In this document: positions 34,175 to 45,470 of the stretch, piece by piece
Layout of the letters: every line of letters starts with the position of its first letter
Numbering within the stretch: the stretch's first letter is position 1
Assembly (NCBI RefSeq): GCF_020520425.1
Contig: NC_079489.1
Location: 16,950,001 to 17,014,000 of the forward strand
Length of the DNA stretch: 64,000 nt
Source of the DNA: Spinacia oleracea
Lineage: Eukaryota; Streptophyta; Magnoliopsida; Caryophyllales; Amaranthaceae
Direction of reading: 5' to 3'
The notes under the pieces: generated by a model
Told to the model about the DNA's origin: nothing
Databases searched by the model: none
What the model saw: only the letters and a program-made list of their open reading frames with translations
Translations under genes and position numbers: made by a program

Positions 34175-34741
34175 CAGTGGCGGCTCCGGTATGGGTTCAG
34201 TGGGTTCAACTGAACCCATATTGGGAAAAAAAACATTAACTAGTTTCTGAAACTAGAAAATAGGTTATGTATAATTTAGAGATATCAACAAGCAAAGAAT
34301 TAATGCTGAAACACTGGTTAGTGCAGTAAACTCACAAGGAATGAGCGTGGGTTCAATTCCAGCGAGATAAACTTTTTGATTGATATTATTTATTTTTCTT
34401 CCTTTCCTGTTTTGGTGGATTAATACTTTGTTTCTCACCCCTTTAGCAATAGCTTTAAACTTTTACAAATACATATTTTTATACATTCCTATTACTATAC
34501 TTCTTTCAAACTTTGAAATTATCTAATGCGCGCTCTAGAAAAAAAATGGCTTTTGTTTTATTCATTTTCTTTGATTTTTTTTTTTTAAAATTATTTATCT
34601 TATGTACTACGGTACGTATAAAACCTGTTATTTGCACACACAAAATCAGTACAATCTGCTAATGTACGTTTTGCACCAAAAATATGACATATTTTTTTAT
34701 TTTTTCGAACCCTTAACACATATTTCCTGCCACCGCCACTG
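34175..34741. mobile_element. hAT-type non-autonomous element, 567 bp, exact 8-bp TSD
   Basis: Begins CAGTGGCGGCTCCGG and ends CCACCGCCACTG, giving a 9-bp perfect terminal inverted repeat CAGTGGCGG. The 8-bp sequence GACTCAGC flanks it exactly on both sides (34167-34174 and 34742-34749), diagnostic of hAT insertion. The interior holds a tRNA-like module (34315-34360) and AT-rich DNA. No transposase. Confidence 0.9.
34315..34360 (+). repeat. tRNA-like A/B-box module inside the hAT element
   Basis: TGGTTAGTGCAG (A-box-like, 34315-34326) and GGGTTCAATTCC (B-box-like, 34349-34360) have spacing close to that in tRNA genes. The flanks do not pair as an acceptor stem. Confidence 0.4.
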
Positions 34742-34749
34742 GACTCAGC

Positions 34750-35889
34750 TCGTCCAATAGTATGTACATGTTCCCCCACTTTCTCTGCATAGGTCTCGAG
34801 TTCCATCCTTTAAGAAAGAGCTATTGCAGTTCCTAAGAAAGTACTACATAGTGTTTGGGCTTTACATTCGGCCGAGATCAATCCGAATAGGTAATTGATC
34901 CAAAAAATTCGTTTAACATTAAAAACAATGTAAATAGAACTTAGTTCTTTATATGAGGTTTACATATAAAATAAATTTGAAAGTTTCTACCCTCCTAAAG
35001 GAAAATAGGTGTATTGTTGAACCACATACATGCTTTTAAGCATACAAATTGTACATTTCTCAAACTATATTTTTAAAAACATTAATTAGATTGCTTTTCT
35101 CAAGAAACAAACATAAATTTTGTATTGGGTATGCTTACTCGATCGTCAAGATAAACATCATTTTATTTCATCGAATTCATATGAAGATTGCATGTTACTA
35201 TGTTAATATCTTTCACCAAAAGAAAGATAATTACCTATAAAAAGTAGGTAGCCGTTCAACTCCAGAAATTTATCTAAAATATTCTATTTAAAGTAGAAAA
35301 TTGTCATACAAAGGCCTCTTGATTTAGTTTAACATATAAACACCCCCAACATCCCTTTCCTTTTCCCATATACTTAATCATGTACTTATTGCATGGAAAG
35401 AACCCAAACAAACTCATGTCTAAAGTAAACAAATTATACAAGGGTAACTTCATTATAACTTTCACAAAACTTTGGTTTCACCTTTCTCTATTTTCATATA
35501 TCTTCATATAATTAATAAGATTTACTTACTACTACGTATATGAGAAAACAAAAACAAATCCCTATATATATATAAGGGTGACCATCACAAGATTTTGATA
35601 ACTTTGATTATGAATGTTGTTTTGATATGAAATGTAGGTTGAATAAACAGTACAAATGTCATTGGCCAACAGATCAAAATAAACAAACTTACCTTTCAAC
35701 CCACAACCAACTATAAAACTTAATCACAAGAAATACATGTTCTTCTTCTAAATCGATCCTACCAAATGGAACTTCATCTTCTCACCTTCTTTGCATAACA
35801 TCTATCTCTTTCGTCTTTTGTTCTTTTCTTTTTCTATTTTCTAGAACCCAAAAGACTCATCAAGTTCCAAAAAAGTAAGATCAACAAAA
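34750..35889. other. Upstream region of the strictosidine-synthase-like gene
   Basis: AT-rich and without other genes. It contains the probable core promoter at 35563-35573 and a CT-rich leader before the ATG. Confidence 0.4.
35563..35573 (+). promoter_or_regulatory. Candidate TATA box of the strictosidine-synthase-like gene
   Basis: TATATATATAA about 320 bases upstream of the ATG. The distance is long, so a leader intron or another start is possible. Confidence 0.35.
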
Positions 35890-38366
35890 ATGGAAAAGAA
35901 AAATGCACTTAAAGATGAGGCGTTGGTGCAACATCCATTTCTACTCGTATTAGTTGTTATATTGAGCTTCATTATAATGGATCCGTTTGAGTTGGGTCCT
36001 TTGGGTGGGTATGAATTCAAGCCCGTTAAGAATCAAATTGCGCCTTACAAGGAAGTCATGAACAATTGGCCTCGAGACAACCAAAGTCGATTGGGCCAAC
36101 ACGGGAAATTGGAGTTTGTTGATCAAGTTTTTGGGCCGGAGTCATTAGAGTTTGATAACTTGGGCCGAGGCCCATATACGGGATTAGCCGATGGTCGGGT
36201 TGTAAGGTGGATGGGAGAGAGAGTCGGGTGGGAAACATTCGCAACTGTGACGTCAACTTGGTGAGTTTTTTTTTTAAAGTTTGAAATGGTACTCTCTTAC
36301 CCCCTACGTCTCATTTTACTTGCTCTATCTTAACTAAAATTTTCTCACAAAATTTGGTCGAATAGGGCAAATAAAATGAGACGAATAGAGTAATATTTTT
36401 GCAGTCAGATTTTCTCAAAACAGAAAGCTAATTGCCTAATTGAATTGGTAATGAATGCTTAAAAGGTCAATGGAATTATGTGGGAAAGGAGTTGACTCAA
36501 CAACGGCGAAGCAATGGAAGTTCGAGCAGTTGTGTGGGCGCCCATTGGGCCTTCGATTCGACCCAAAAACTGGAAATTTGTACATTGCTGATGCATACTA
36601 TGGGCTTCTTGTAGTTGGGCCTGAGGGTGGGCTTGCTTCTCCTTTGGCAACTCATGTAGATGGGCAGCCCATTCTTTTTGCCAATGATCTTGATATTCAC
36701 AAAAATGGCTCCATTTTCTTCACTGACACTAGCAAGAGATATAATAGAGTGTAAGTACATTTATTTCATCTCACTTTAAGATGTCCCTTTACTACATCCG
36801 TTTCGCAATAGATGCATCATTTCTTTTTTCACGTATCCCAACATGCTTCTTTGAAAATTAATATCTCTAATTGCATGTAAGTAAAATTATAAAAAATTGA
36901 TATTTGGAATCCTCACATTGATACGAATTTAACAAGATCTCACTTGACTATGTTTGTTTTACATAATGTGAAAGAATAATTGTCAAAGTTAGTTAATGAA
37001 TAGTGTCCAAAAGAGAAACGATGCATCTATTGCGGAACGAAGGAAGTATAATGGAATAAGAAGTCGTGTGCTGAAGTTGTAAACTTGTAATCTAAAACAA
37101 ATAACCGCGATAGACTTTGTTTCAAAATACATGTAGAAATAGCGAAAAAAAACTAGAGTTACTTTGTTTCAAAATAATTGCAAAAATAGCGAAAAAAACT
37201 AGAGTTACTTTATTTCAAAATACTCGCAGAAATAACCAAAAAAAACTAGAGCTTTCACACGAGTCTAACCTTTACAAGGAAGTATAAGGAGTATTGTTCA
37301 TTGGTTTGAAACATAAGAAAAGTTACAAATTGCATATTTCACATTTATAATTGAGAACTTTGTTACAATTAACATTTTTATTTATTGCAGGCATCACTTC
37401 TTGATATTATTGGAGGGAGAATCAAGTGGTAGACTACTTAGATATGACCCATTTACCAAAGAAACACACGTGGTTTTGAATGGTTTGGCTTTTCCAAATG
37501 GAGTTCAATTATCAAAAGATCAATCTTTCCTCCTCTTCACTGAGACTACTAATTGCAGGTTTAATCATTTCCTCTTAATCCTACAAACAAACTCACATGA
37601 TGCATCGTTTATCGAACGGTCAAGAAATAATAATCCATGGGCTATGGACCATGGTGCACAGTGAGCATGATGCATCTAAAGAACATATGTGCATAAGCAT
37701 GTGCATATCAAGAACATGACATTACGACAAAATAACATGTGATATACTATTTTACTTTTTTGTTATAAAAAATATATTATTTCACTATTTATTAAAAATA
37801 TAAATAAAAAATATATTCATGTTCATTTCACGTAACCTGATATTCTTTTAATTATAAACCAGTGTTTTTAAGGTGCACTATGTTTCACCTTCTAAATTGC
37901 GACAATATTTGTTATAGGTGATGCTAAGAAATATTGTTATTGTTACATGTAACACAGGCTAATGAAGTTATGGCTTGACGGTTCAAAAACTGGACAAGTA
38001 GAGGTGGTAGCAAACTTGCCAGGATTTCCAGACAACGTAAGACTAAACGAAAAGGGCGAGTTTTGGGTAGCCATAGATTGTTGCAGGACCGCGCCACAAG
38101 AGGTGCTGATCAACAACCCATGGTTAAGACGAATGTATTTTCGGCTGCCACTACCGTTGAAGATTCTGGCTAGGTTGATGGGGATGAAGATGTACACCGT
38201 TATATCTCTGTTCGATGAGGAAGGGAAGATACTTGATGTATTGGAAGATAAACAAGGTGTGGTCATGCAATTAGTGAGTGAAGTTAGAGAGGTTAATGGT
38301 AAATTATGGATTGGAACTGTGGCTCATAACCACATTGCTAGTATGCCTTATCCTGCATTAGTTTAA
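35890..38366 (+). CDS. Strictosidine synthase-like protein, four exons
   Basis: Exons 35890-36260, 36466-36750, 37391-37558 and 37958-38366 have GT-AG borders and constant phase, and give an intact protein of 410 residues. It starts MEKKNALKDEALV, followed by a hydrophobic segment (FLLVLVVILSFII) that is a signal peptide or anchor to the secretory pathway. The body is the six-bladed beta-propeller of the strictosidine synthase/APMAP family: FGPESLEFDNLGRGPYTGLADGR, RPLGLRFDPKTGNLYIADAYYGL, then ANDLDIHKNGSIFFTDTS and LAFPNGVQLSKDQSF. Most plant members lack the catalytic glutamate of true strictosidine synthase and their substrates are unknown; hydrolase or lactonase-like activity is often assumed. 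Two Stowaway MITEs and a minisatellite sit in its introns without harming the frame. Confidence 0.9.
36300..36390. mobile_element. Mini Stowaway in intron 1
   Basis: A 91-bp hairpin element whose ends CCCCCTACGTCTCATTTTAC and GTCTCATTTTATTTGC (minus strand) pair. It is flanked by TA on both sides. Confidence 0.65.
36792..37046. mobile_element. Stowaway MITE in intron 2, 255 bp
   Basis: CTACATCCGTTTCGCAATAG... and ...CTATTGCGGAACGAAGGAAG are near-complementary ends with TA duplications at 36790-36791 and 37047-37048. Confidence 0.75.
37114..37252 (+). repeat. ~47-bp tandem repeat, three copies, in intron 2
   Basis: Units starting ACTTTGTTTCAAAATA at 37114, 37161 and 37207, each ending in a GCGAAAAAAACTAGAG-like segment. 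Confidence 0.8.
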
Positions 38367-38906
38367 AACCAATTCATGTGTTTTGGTCAATTAAGTTGTT
38401 TTTTTTTTAAAAGGATCGGAGTTTGTTGATGTTTTGGAATTGCATGTTAGAACTTGATTTTTTAGATTCTAGAGGGATTGATTGAATAAATACATAACTT
38501 AGACATTCATATATGTGCAATTAGACATGGCAATATTGTTGTCCAGTTGTCCAATGCTCGACAATCTGAATTGAATTACTAACCAGTAATCATATCTGAA
38601 TTGTACTCAAAAGTCGAAATGATAACCTAATTATTGATAAAATTAGTCAAATCCTTAATTATAAAGAGATTAGAGTTCTTACACGTAATTTCTTACAAAA
38701 ACGCGTATTAGCCCTGCGTTATATTGGCATACTTGCTTAGAACTTGTTTCAAAATACTTAAATTCACGTCACTTTGATCAATAAGAAGATCAATTTATCT
38801 TTGTAAATCTGTAAAATAAAAAAAAAATACAAAAATTTCATAACCAATTAAGATGATAACGAAGCATAAACAAAATTTAGCTCAGCTCAATGAAAATGTA
38901 ACTTAC
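38367..38906. other. 3' flank of the strictosidine-synthase-like gene
   Basis: Convergent with the B3 gene. AT-rich, and no gene is supported. Confidence 0.35.
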
Positions 38907-39300
38907 TGTAGAATTTCATAACGGGCTTATCTCCATTATTAATGAGCTCGAAAATGATAACATCGCCTGTCCTAAGACCATAACATTTATAGAATGAAGG
39001 CCATTTAGCAATTACTTTGCTACTATACCTCGTTTTGTTGTAACACCTAATACTGTCCCTAAGTTTCATTGTATGTGACTTCCCTTCCTCGTCTCTTAAT
39101 TCAATGTCACACCTTCTATTTGTTAAACCATTTTGCCTTGCAAATTGTGCTGGAATTACCTGCATTTACGACTTAAACCTATCACACTAACCCAATTGCG
39201 TAATCAAACAACAATTATGTACTGAAGAATGACTTACCGTTACACCCTTGTAAAGGTTAGATCGATTCACAATAGACATGAAATAGGGGCAATTAGGGCA

Positions 39301-39618
39301 TGTTGGTAATTTAATGCAATACGGATCCGTTTAATCATGATAATGCTTATGGGGTCGTTTCATTGTTGTCGTGGGTATTGGTTTTTTGGAGTATTGTTTA
39401 GGAGTTGCGGTTTATACCAGATTCCTTATAAATACTCCTTTATTTATTCCAATAAAAAACCCAGAGACATAAAAAAACAAAAAAAAAACCCTAAAACATA
39501 TTATCTCTGTCATTATTGGCCCATAGAGATCTGAGCAGTTCTTGAAGTAATTCCAGCCATCCAATCGGGGTACAGAGTTGGAAGGTAGCTGTGTGGTTAC
39601 AACGCATTATTTCCAACA
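39301..39618 (+). repeat. Left LTR (deleted form)
   Basis: 318 bp. Contains a TATAAATACTCC promoter-like box near 39427, and lacks the ~146-bp block seen at about 43078-43225. Confidence 0.8.
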
Positions 39619-41929
39619 ATCTAGAAGCGTATTTGTAACCGTTGATTTTTTGTTACCGATTCACAATTTATATCGAGGGAGGAAGATATTGGTTACTTGT
39701 TTGATCCAATCAAAAAAAAAAAAACAAAAAAAAAAAAAAATTGGGGTGTGGCTAATTTTTTTATTGGCTATGACTGAATGGCCTATTAAATTGGATAATC
39801 CTCCGCATTAATTATTTTGCTACATTGAGTTGCAGTAGACAAAGTTTAATTTATTTCGTTCTTCAATCAATTACTCCCTGATTTGAGTTTTGAGGGTTAA
39901 TATTAAGTTATGCAAACGGTATAATTAATTACGATTACGGAGTATATGTATCTGGCATGCATAATTGAATAGGAATATTTAGATTTTCTTGGGATTGGGT
40001 AAAGTTTCCTACTGGACTAAGGAATTGGAGGCATGTGAAATTGTCAACAATATAAAACTGTAACTAATGATAATTGCTACGCATAAGAGTATTTCATTTG
40101 AATCCTTGATATTGGAAGCAATAACTGACATAAGAGGAGTTACTTTCTTCTGGAGAGTTTGATGTTCACTCCAATCGAATGAATTTAGTTTTCGATATTT
40201 GTTATCGCGGCTAGTTAATAGTAAAATTGCAGTTAAGCCTTTTTGAGATTGGTGGTTGTGAGCCAACGACATGGTGAGAGTAGGACATTAATCCTACTGG
40301 TACAAAGCGGTTATTTTTTAAGGTTTCCTGCTAAAGGTTAAAACTGGCCACAACCAACTCGCGGCAAAGAAGACAGGCCACACCCAGGCCGTGGAGTAGG
40401 CTGTCCCATGACATATTTGCATGACAATACAAGCAAAACCCGCTTTACAAACATGAGATAAAGTCATTGGTTGAGGAGGGTCAAGTTCGTACATCCGGCC
40501 TTTGCATTCCAACAAGTTTGTGCGGTAAAAGGGAAGTTCCTTCCTTTAATTTACCTTTGTAAAACTTTAACTTATTCGCATAATTTATTTTATGTGTCCT
40601 CTAATGCAAAAGTGGAAAATGTGAGGGTTAAACTAAAGTTTGAAGACTAACAAGCGTGTTAGTGTTGGTTTTGTGCGTTTGTCACTAACAAGGTTGTGCA
40701 TGTTCATTATACTTGAACGCATAGTTAATGTGAATACATGTTTGCAGAGCTAGCAATAAAGATGAGGATGCTCGTCTACTACTTTGGAGAGCACGAGCAT
40801 TAATGATAGTATATCCATCATGCTTGATGTCAAGCAAGTTTCTTATCTAAAATTATTTTGGCAAAACTCTAACTTATTTACATAATATGTAGATATGTCC
40901 CCTCCTTTGATGTGTGGTACATTGTTATCTGATACTTTGTTGGTCAATGTGGGGGTGTGAGTTAGTGTTTGAGGCAAATTAGTTTTACTAGAAACGGAGA
41001 ATATGTTGAAAAACAAACACTTAAGCAATGATATGAGTAGTTTTATTAAACTAATTTCATGCTATTGGTTTGATTATGAGCATATTTGATGCATATGTGT
41101 GTATTCCTATATGTGGTAGGTTGTGATAGTGTTCATATGCCTTGTGTGAGTCAAATGTTACTGCATTGCACACACGTTAATGCTTTAAATGAAACTAAAG
41201 TTTCTATTTACTCAATTTAAGATAAAAGACAAACTGAGACAAATTAGTCGGTAAAGGTACGTCCTAACTACATTTGAGTTTGTAGAGGATTTTTGGTAAG
41301 AACCAATTCTTAATTGAGTGTCAATTATACTATTGTATAATCCTAGCATAATGTGGAAATTTATCTAGAAATAGTTTCTCATAAATTGAATATGCTAACA
41401 TGCTTGAAGTTCTAATATTGTATGATTAATTCATGACTTGATGATGCTTGTACTGTAAGCATACCTTGTAGATAATCCTATAATGCATAGGTGGAGAGCG
41501 TGAAAGTGATCTTCATTATTCACCAAAAGGTACAATGGGAAGAGGATCAAATAAAACGAGTAGGTTTGAAATGCTCATTGAGTCAATATGAATTATGGTG
41601 AATATCATTGGATCCTACAAGTCAAGATTCATACAATTAGAAAAGGGTTATTGGATGATGGTCATTGTGGGGGTAAGTAATGACCTCCTGTTTTCATCAT
41701 ATTGTTATTCACTAGTTACTGTATGTGTGAGTTGTCAGGTACAATGAGTTAATTGGCAAAGTGAGACACATTCGTGCATTTTAGACACGAGAAAAATACA
41801 GTTATTTGTGAATGTGATGCCCTCCTTGAGTATGTGAGATTAAAGAGAACATATTCTTTAAGTAAGGTCTTGGCACGAGTTGGTGTCAAACTAGTTAAGA
41901 GGAAGAGTTTCTAAATCTATGTTGTGTTC

Positions 41930-42480
41930 AATTTCTACGGAAAACACTTGTTAGGATGAGCTTATGCTCTTAATGAATCTATAGCCCGATTTTGGGTGGT
42001 TCTATGAGAGAACTTGATGGATTCACCGTTTTGTGTGAGGTTGAGTATTTTACTCTTAATGTATCTAGCCTTATGGTCCCCTAGAATGGGTGGTACTATA
42101 ATAAGCCTTGATAGATACACCGCTTTATGATTGGGAAGGTTAATCCTTGTTGCTCTTATGAGTCCATAGTCCTATTGTGTGGATGGTTCTAATTATTGAA
42201 CTTGATGGATTTAAGATTAAAGTATCTAGCCTCATTGACTTCACTTACTAAGTGATTTCATGAGAAGACGTGATAGATACATTGAGCAATTTGTGAGGTT
42301 GAACAATATGTTCTTAATATATCCATAGCTCCTTCGAGTGGTTCTAATAAAATGGATGTGATGGATATACCGATGGGTAAGGTTGGACGTTTAAAGTTCT
42401 TAATGTCTTCATATCCCTTTTGGGTGGTTTATGTGGTAAAATAGACTTGATGAGACACCTATGTGAGTAAGAGGGGATGG
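41930..42480 (+). repeat. Degenerate ~90-110 bp tandem repeats in the LTR element interior
   Basis: Recurring unit: a CTTAATG-like start, a TCTAGCC/CATAGCC word, GGGTGGTTCTA, then CTTGATGGATNCACCG and GTGAGGTTGA. Five or six poorly conserved copies. Confidence 0.6.
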
Positions 42481-42784
42481 CATCCTTCTATGAAAAACAT
42501 GTTTGTTGTTTTTCTAATAATACTCACTAGAATCCAAGGGAATGTTGGCCTCGTATGACGTTTCATGCGGTCGCGGAATTTTTCAAGCTTCTAAAGGTGA
42601 AGCGTGTGGTGTTGGGTTTCTTCAATAGTCGTAGAGTTCAATCTTCGGATACTTTATTGGTTGCTGAATACCTCGCTCCACTAATGTGTTAGTTCAAGTC
42701 TTAAGACACTAACATTTATGCGCTAAACCTTTCATTTACTGCTCAGGTTTCAAGATCTCTTGTCCGTATGCATTAGTGGGGGAT

Positions 42785-43248
42785 TGTTGGTAATTTAATG
42801 CAATACGGATCCGTTTAATCATGATAATGCTTATGGGGCCGTTTCATTGTTGTCGCGGGTATTGGTTTTTTTGGAGTATTGTTTAGGAGTTGCGGTTTAT
42901 ACCAGATTCCTTATCAATACTCCTTTATTTATTCCAATAAAAAACCCAGAGACATAAACAAACGAAAAAAAAACCCTAAAACATATTATCTCTGTCATTA
43001 TTGTCCCATAGAGATCTGAGCAGTTCTTGAAGTAATTCCAGCCATCCAATCGGGGTACAGAGTTGGAAGGTAGCTGTGTTACCCTTGGGGAGCAATCGTC
43101 ACTGAGAACCTTGTACCGGTGGTGGCGAAATACGCTTTTAGGGCAGGCGTAAAACCCGTCACAGCTTTTGAGATCAATTGTTGAGTATTGTGTTTCTTCC
43201 CTATTATTTTATTGTTAATTTCATGGTTACAACGCATTATTTCCAGCA
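42785..43248 (+). repeat. Right LTR
   Basis: 464 bp, ends TG...CA. It is the longer copy and retains the block missing on the left. Confidence 0.82.
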
Positions 43249-43404
43249 GGGCAGCCATTCGATTCAAATGCTGCAAATTCCTTTTCTAGTAATTCTTGAT
43301 CACCTTCTGTCAAGTCTCCTTGGACTCCTACATTATGAATTGATCATTGATAACAAATCAAGTATTGTAATGAAGGGATCGAGAAATGAAATCGTATGTA
43401 TGTA

Positions 43405-43674
43405 CTAGACCTGATCAAAAGGGGGTAGGGTTGGGTCGTGATTAAAAAATAGCCCATCATGTCGGTCTGGGCCAAACCTTAAGTCATTTTTTGCGCACAA
43501 AACCCCTTATGTTGGGCCAACTAACGGGCTTTCAGGTTAGTTTTATAACTAAAATTCTAAAAACTAATACAAAATTTTAAATTCGGGCTAGACAGGTCCA
43601 GGGCTTAAAAATCTGCACAAAATATGCTATTTTTAGTTCGAAGAATGGGCCTGGCTCAAGATGATCTGGTCTAG
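43405..43674. mobile_element. Possible small MITE with CTAGACCTGATCA ends
   Basis: CTAGACCTGATCA at the left and TGATCTGGTCTAG at the right form a 13-bp inverted repeat with one mismatch. The interior has GGGTTGGGTC and GGGCC words, reminiscent of the element at 31192-32153. Target duplication is unclear (TATGTA versus TACGTA). Confidence 0.4.
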
Positions 43675-43707
43675 TACGTACGTGGTAAAATGGAATAGCT
43701 AACTTAC

Positions 43708-44225
43708 TATGAAAAACCATGACGGGCATTTCTCCGTTGTGAATGAGCTCAAAGCAGATAATGGCATCATCCTTAATACCATTAGAAGTATAAAAGGGAG
43801 GCCATCCAAAAATAAAATGAGTACCATTGTTGGAACTATTGCACCAAAGTAACATCGTACTTGATTTCCCTTTCTTATCTCTTAATATTATGTCACACCA
43901 GGTTGTTGTTAGACCATTTTCCCTTGCAAATTGTGTTGGAACAACCTGCATTTACCATTGTATGTATAATTATCAAATAAAAAGTTGAAAAGTCTGTTAT
44001 TCTAGCAACTAGTCTTTTATCAGAAGTGTCAGACCATGCTCGATAGTATGTTAGTTGAGAAGGAATTGATTGACGTAGCTCAAAAGTCACTCACAATAAC
44101 ATTACTACTTCGGTGAGATGGCTTGACAACAGTTATGAAGTACGGATAACCAGTTGATCTGAATGATGATGAAGATGCAACATTATTTTCAGGATGTTCC
44201 TCGTAATCTTCCATGTTTTTCAACC
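43708..44225 (-). CDS. B3-domain (REM-like) gene, second tandem copy, partial
   Basis: Two minus-strand exons: 44225-44095 (after a TTTTCTAG acceptor, encoding GYPYFITVVKPSHRSSNVI) and 43945-43708 (VVPTQFARENGLTTTWCDIILRD, then FGWPPFYTSNGIKDDAII and GEMPVMVFH). Together they form one B3 domain, a plant DNA-binding fold, and both end at good GT donors in the same positions as the neighbouring copy. Exon phases match between the two copies, so they are tandem duplicates. The upstream first exon would lie beyond 44226, but a transposon stack starts at 44258, so the 5' end may be displaced or lost. No stop codon is seen within the domain. Whether it is functional is uncertain. Confidence 0.65.
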
Positions 44226-44307
44226 CTAGAAAATAAATATCATAACTAACAAAGTTAGGCCCTGTTCTTTTTGGCTTAATTTCAGTTTCAGGACTTATTT
44301 GGCAGTT

Positions 44308-44470
44308 CAATTCAGTTCAATTCAGTTCAGTTCAGTTCAATTCAGGAGCATTTAGTTCAGTTCAGTTCAGTTCAGTTCAGTTCAGTTCAGTTCAGTTCAG
44401 GAGCATTCAGTTCAGTTCAGTTCAGTTCAGGAGCATTAAGTTCAGTTCAGTTTAATTCAGTTTAATTCAA
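44308..44470 (+). repeat. TTCAG pentamer array (left part)
   Basis: Runs of TTCAG, with a GGAGCATTNAG spacer three times. The array is matched in the same orientation at 63904-64000. Confidence 0.85.
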
Positions 44471-44477
44471 TTTAACT

Positions 44478-44532
<55 letters not shown>

Positions 44533-44596
44533 AATATTACTTATATTATTATTTATTATTGTATTACTTATTATTTATATTTATATTATTATATAC

Positions 44597-44634
<38 letters not shown>

Positions 44635-44640
44635 TATAAC
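44478..44640 (+). repeat. AAT/ATT trinucleotide microsatellite
   Basis: Stretches of AAT then ATT repeats immediately left of the MLE. Confidence 0.85.
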
Positions 44641-45200
44641 TAATTACTCCCTCCATTTCTAAATGTTGTATCCATTTGGAATCTTGGGGGGTTTTTAAGA
44701 AAAATAGAATCTTGGTTTGTATGGGTATAAGTGTAATGATTGGGTGTAAGAGAAATGATTGTGTGTAAGAATGTGTAAGAGATTCTTTTTTAAAGATTAA
44801 AGTAAGGAGAGAGAAAATATTAAAGAATTATGGGAAAGGGAATATTTTCATTTAATTAATCAAAAATCAGAAAAAATCTGATTGAAGTGGGGACCAAAGT
44901 ACATGAGGTGGATTTATTTCATCCAATGAGATTACAGCAACAGAAAAAAACGGAGGGAAGACTTCCCAAATTGGGAAAGTCCACTTCCCTTTTTACACTT
45001 CCCTCCAAAAACAGAAATTTAGCAAAAAGTTTTCCCTCCAAACTTTTTCCCTCCAAACTTTCTACATTTACCACCCTTTATAAATAGGGGACAATTTCTA
45101 CCCAAAAACCCTCATAAATTCCAACTGTTTTAATATCAGTTACAACAACAAAAAACCAAAGGCAATAAATGCACTACAATTAATCAGCAAGGGGACATTA

Positions 45201-45470
45201 ATGGCTTCAGATCAAGAGGAGGACGAGTTCCTCGGTTTTTCCGATGATGAAGGAGACGGCACGAACTCTGATTCAGATTATGATGATGATGAGGCAACCC
45301 AAAATGCTGTAAGTGAAGTAAATGCTCATCAAATAGGGGACTTTGAGCAAAATCAACAATTGCCAGATCTGAATGAAGTGGGACAAGAATATGCACAAGA
45401 ATGTGAAGTGGGACCACAACATACATCAGGTATATCAGATAACCACTCAGTTCCATTTTTGTTTGATTGA
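45201..45470 (+). CDS. Acidic N-terminal ORF upstream of the MLE transposase
   Basis: 89 codons starting MASDQEEDEFLGFSDDEG, very acidic (DSDYDDDEATQNA). It ends just before and overlaps the start of the transposase frame by a few bases, in a different frame. Plant MLE transposases often begin with an acidic segment, so this is probably the original N-terminus separated by a small indel or a spliced join. It could also be an independent small ORF. Confidence 0.4.
   Translation: MASDQEEDEFLGFSDDEGDGTNSDSDYDDDEATQNAVSEVNAHQIGDFEQNQQLPDLNEVGQEYAQECEVGPQHTSGISDNHSVPFLFD

Larger units (their letters stand above)
39301..43248 (+). mobile_element. Non-coding LTR retrotransposon (LARD/TRIM-like), 3.9 kb
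   Basis: Direct terminal repeats at 39301-39618 and 42785-43248 both start TGTTGGTAATTTAATG and end TTTCCARCA. A perfect GGGCA duplication flanks the element (39296-39300, 43249-43253). A polypurine tract AGTGGGGGAT precedes the right LTR, giving plus orientation. The left LTR lacks about 146 bp present in the right one (after GGTAGCTGTG). No PBS of a common type is recognised after the left LTR, and no gag or pol remnant is seen in the 3.1-kb interior. It must have been mobilised in trans. Confidence 0.85.
38907..43327 (-). pseudogene. B3-domain gene split by an LTR element
   Basis: Minus strand. One exon (43327 down to 43249, then 39300 down to 39238) encodes the start of a B3 DNA-binding domain (CPYFMSIVNRSNLYKGV). 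It is cut by the LTR element at 39301-43248, with the 5-bp GGGCA target duplicated. The next exon, 39159-38907, continues VIPAQFARQNGLTNRRCDIELRD through WPSFYKCYGLRTGDVIIFELI, the rest of the B3 barrel. It ends at a GTAAGT donor, so further exons are expected but not identified. B3 proteins of the REM type are plant transcription factors, often in tandem clusters, and a second copy lies at 43708-44225. Because the insertion falls inside coding exon sequence, this copy should be inactive. Confidence 0.75.
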
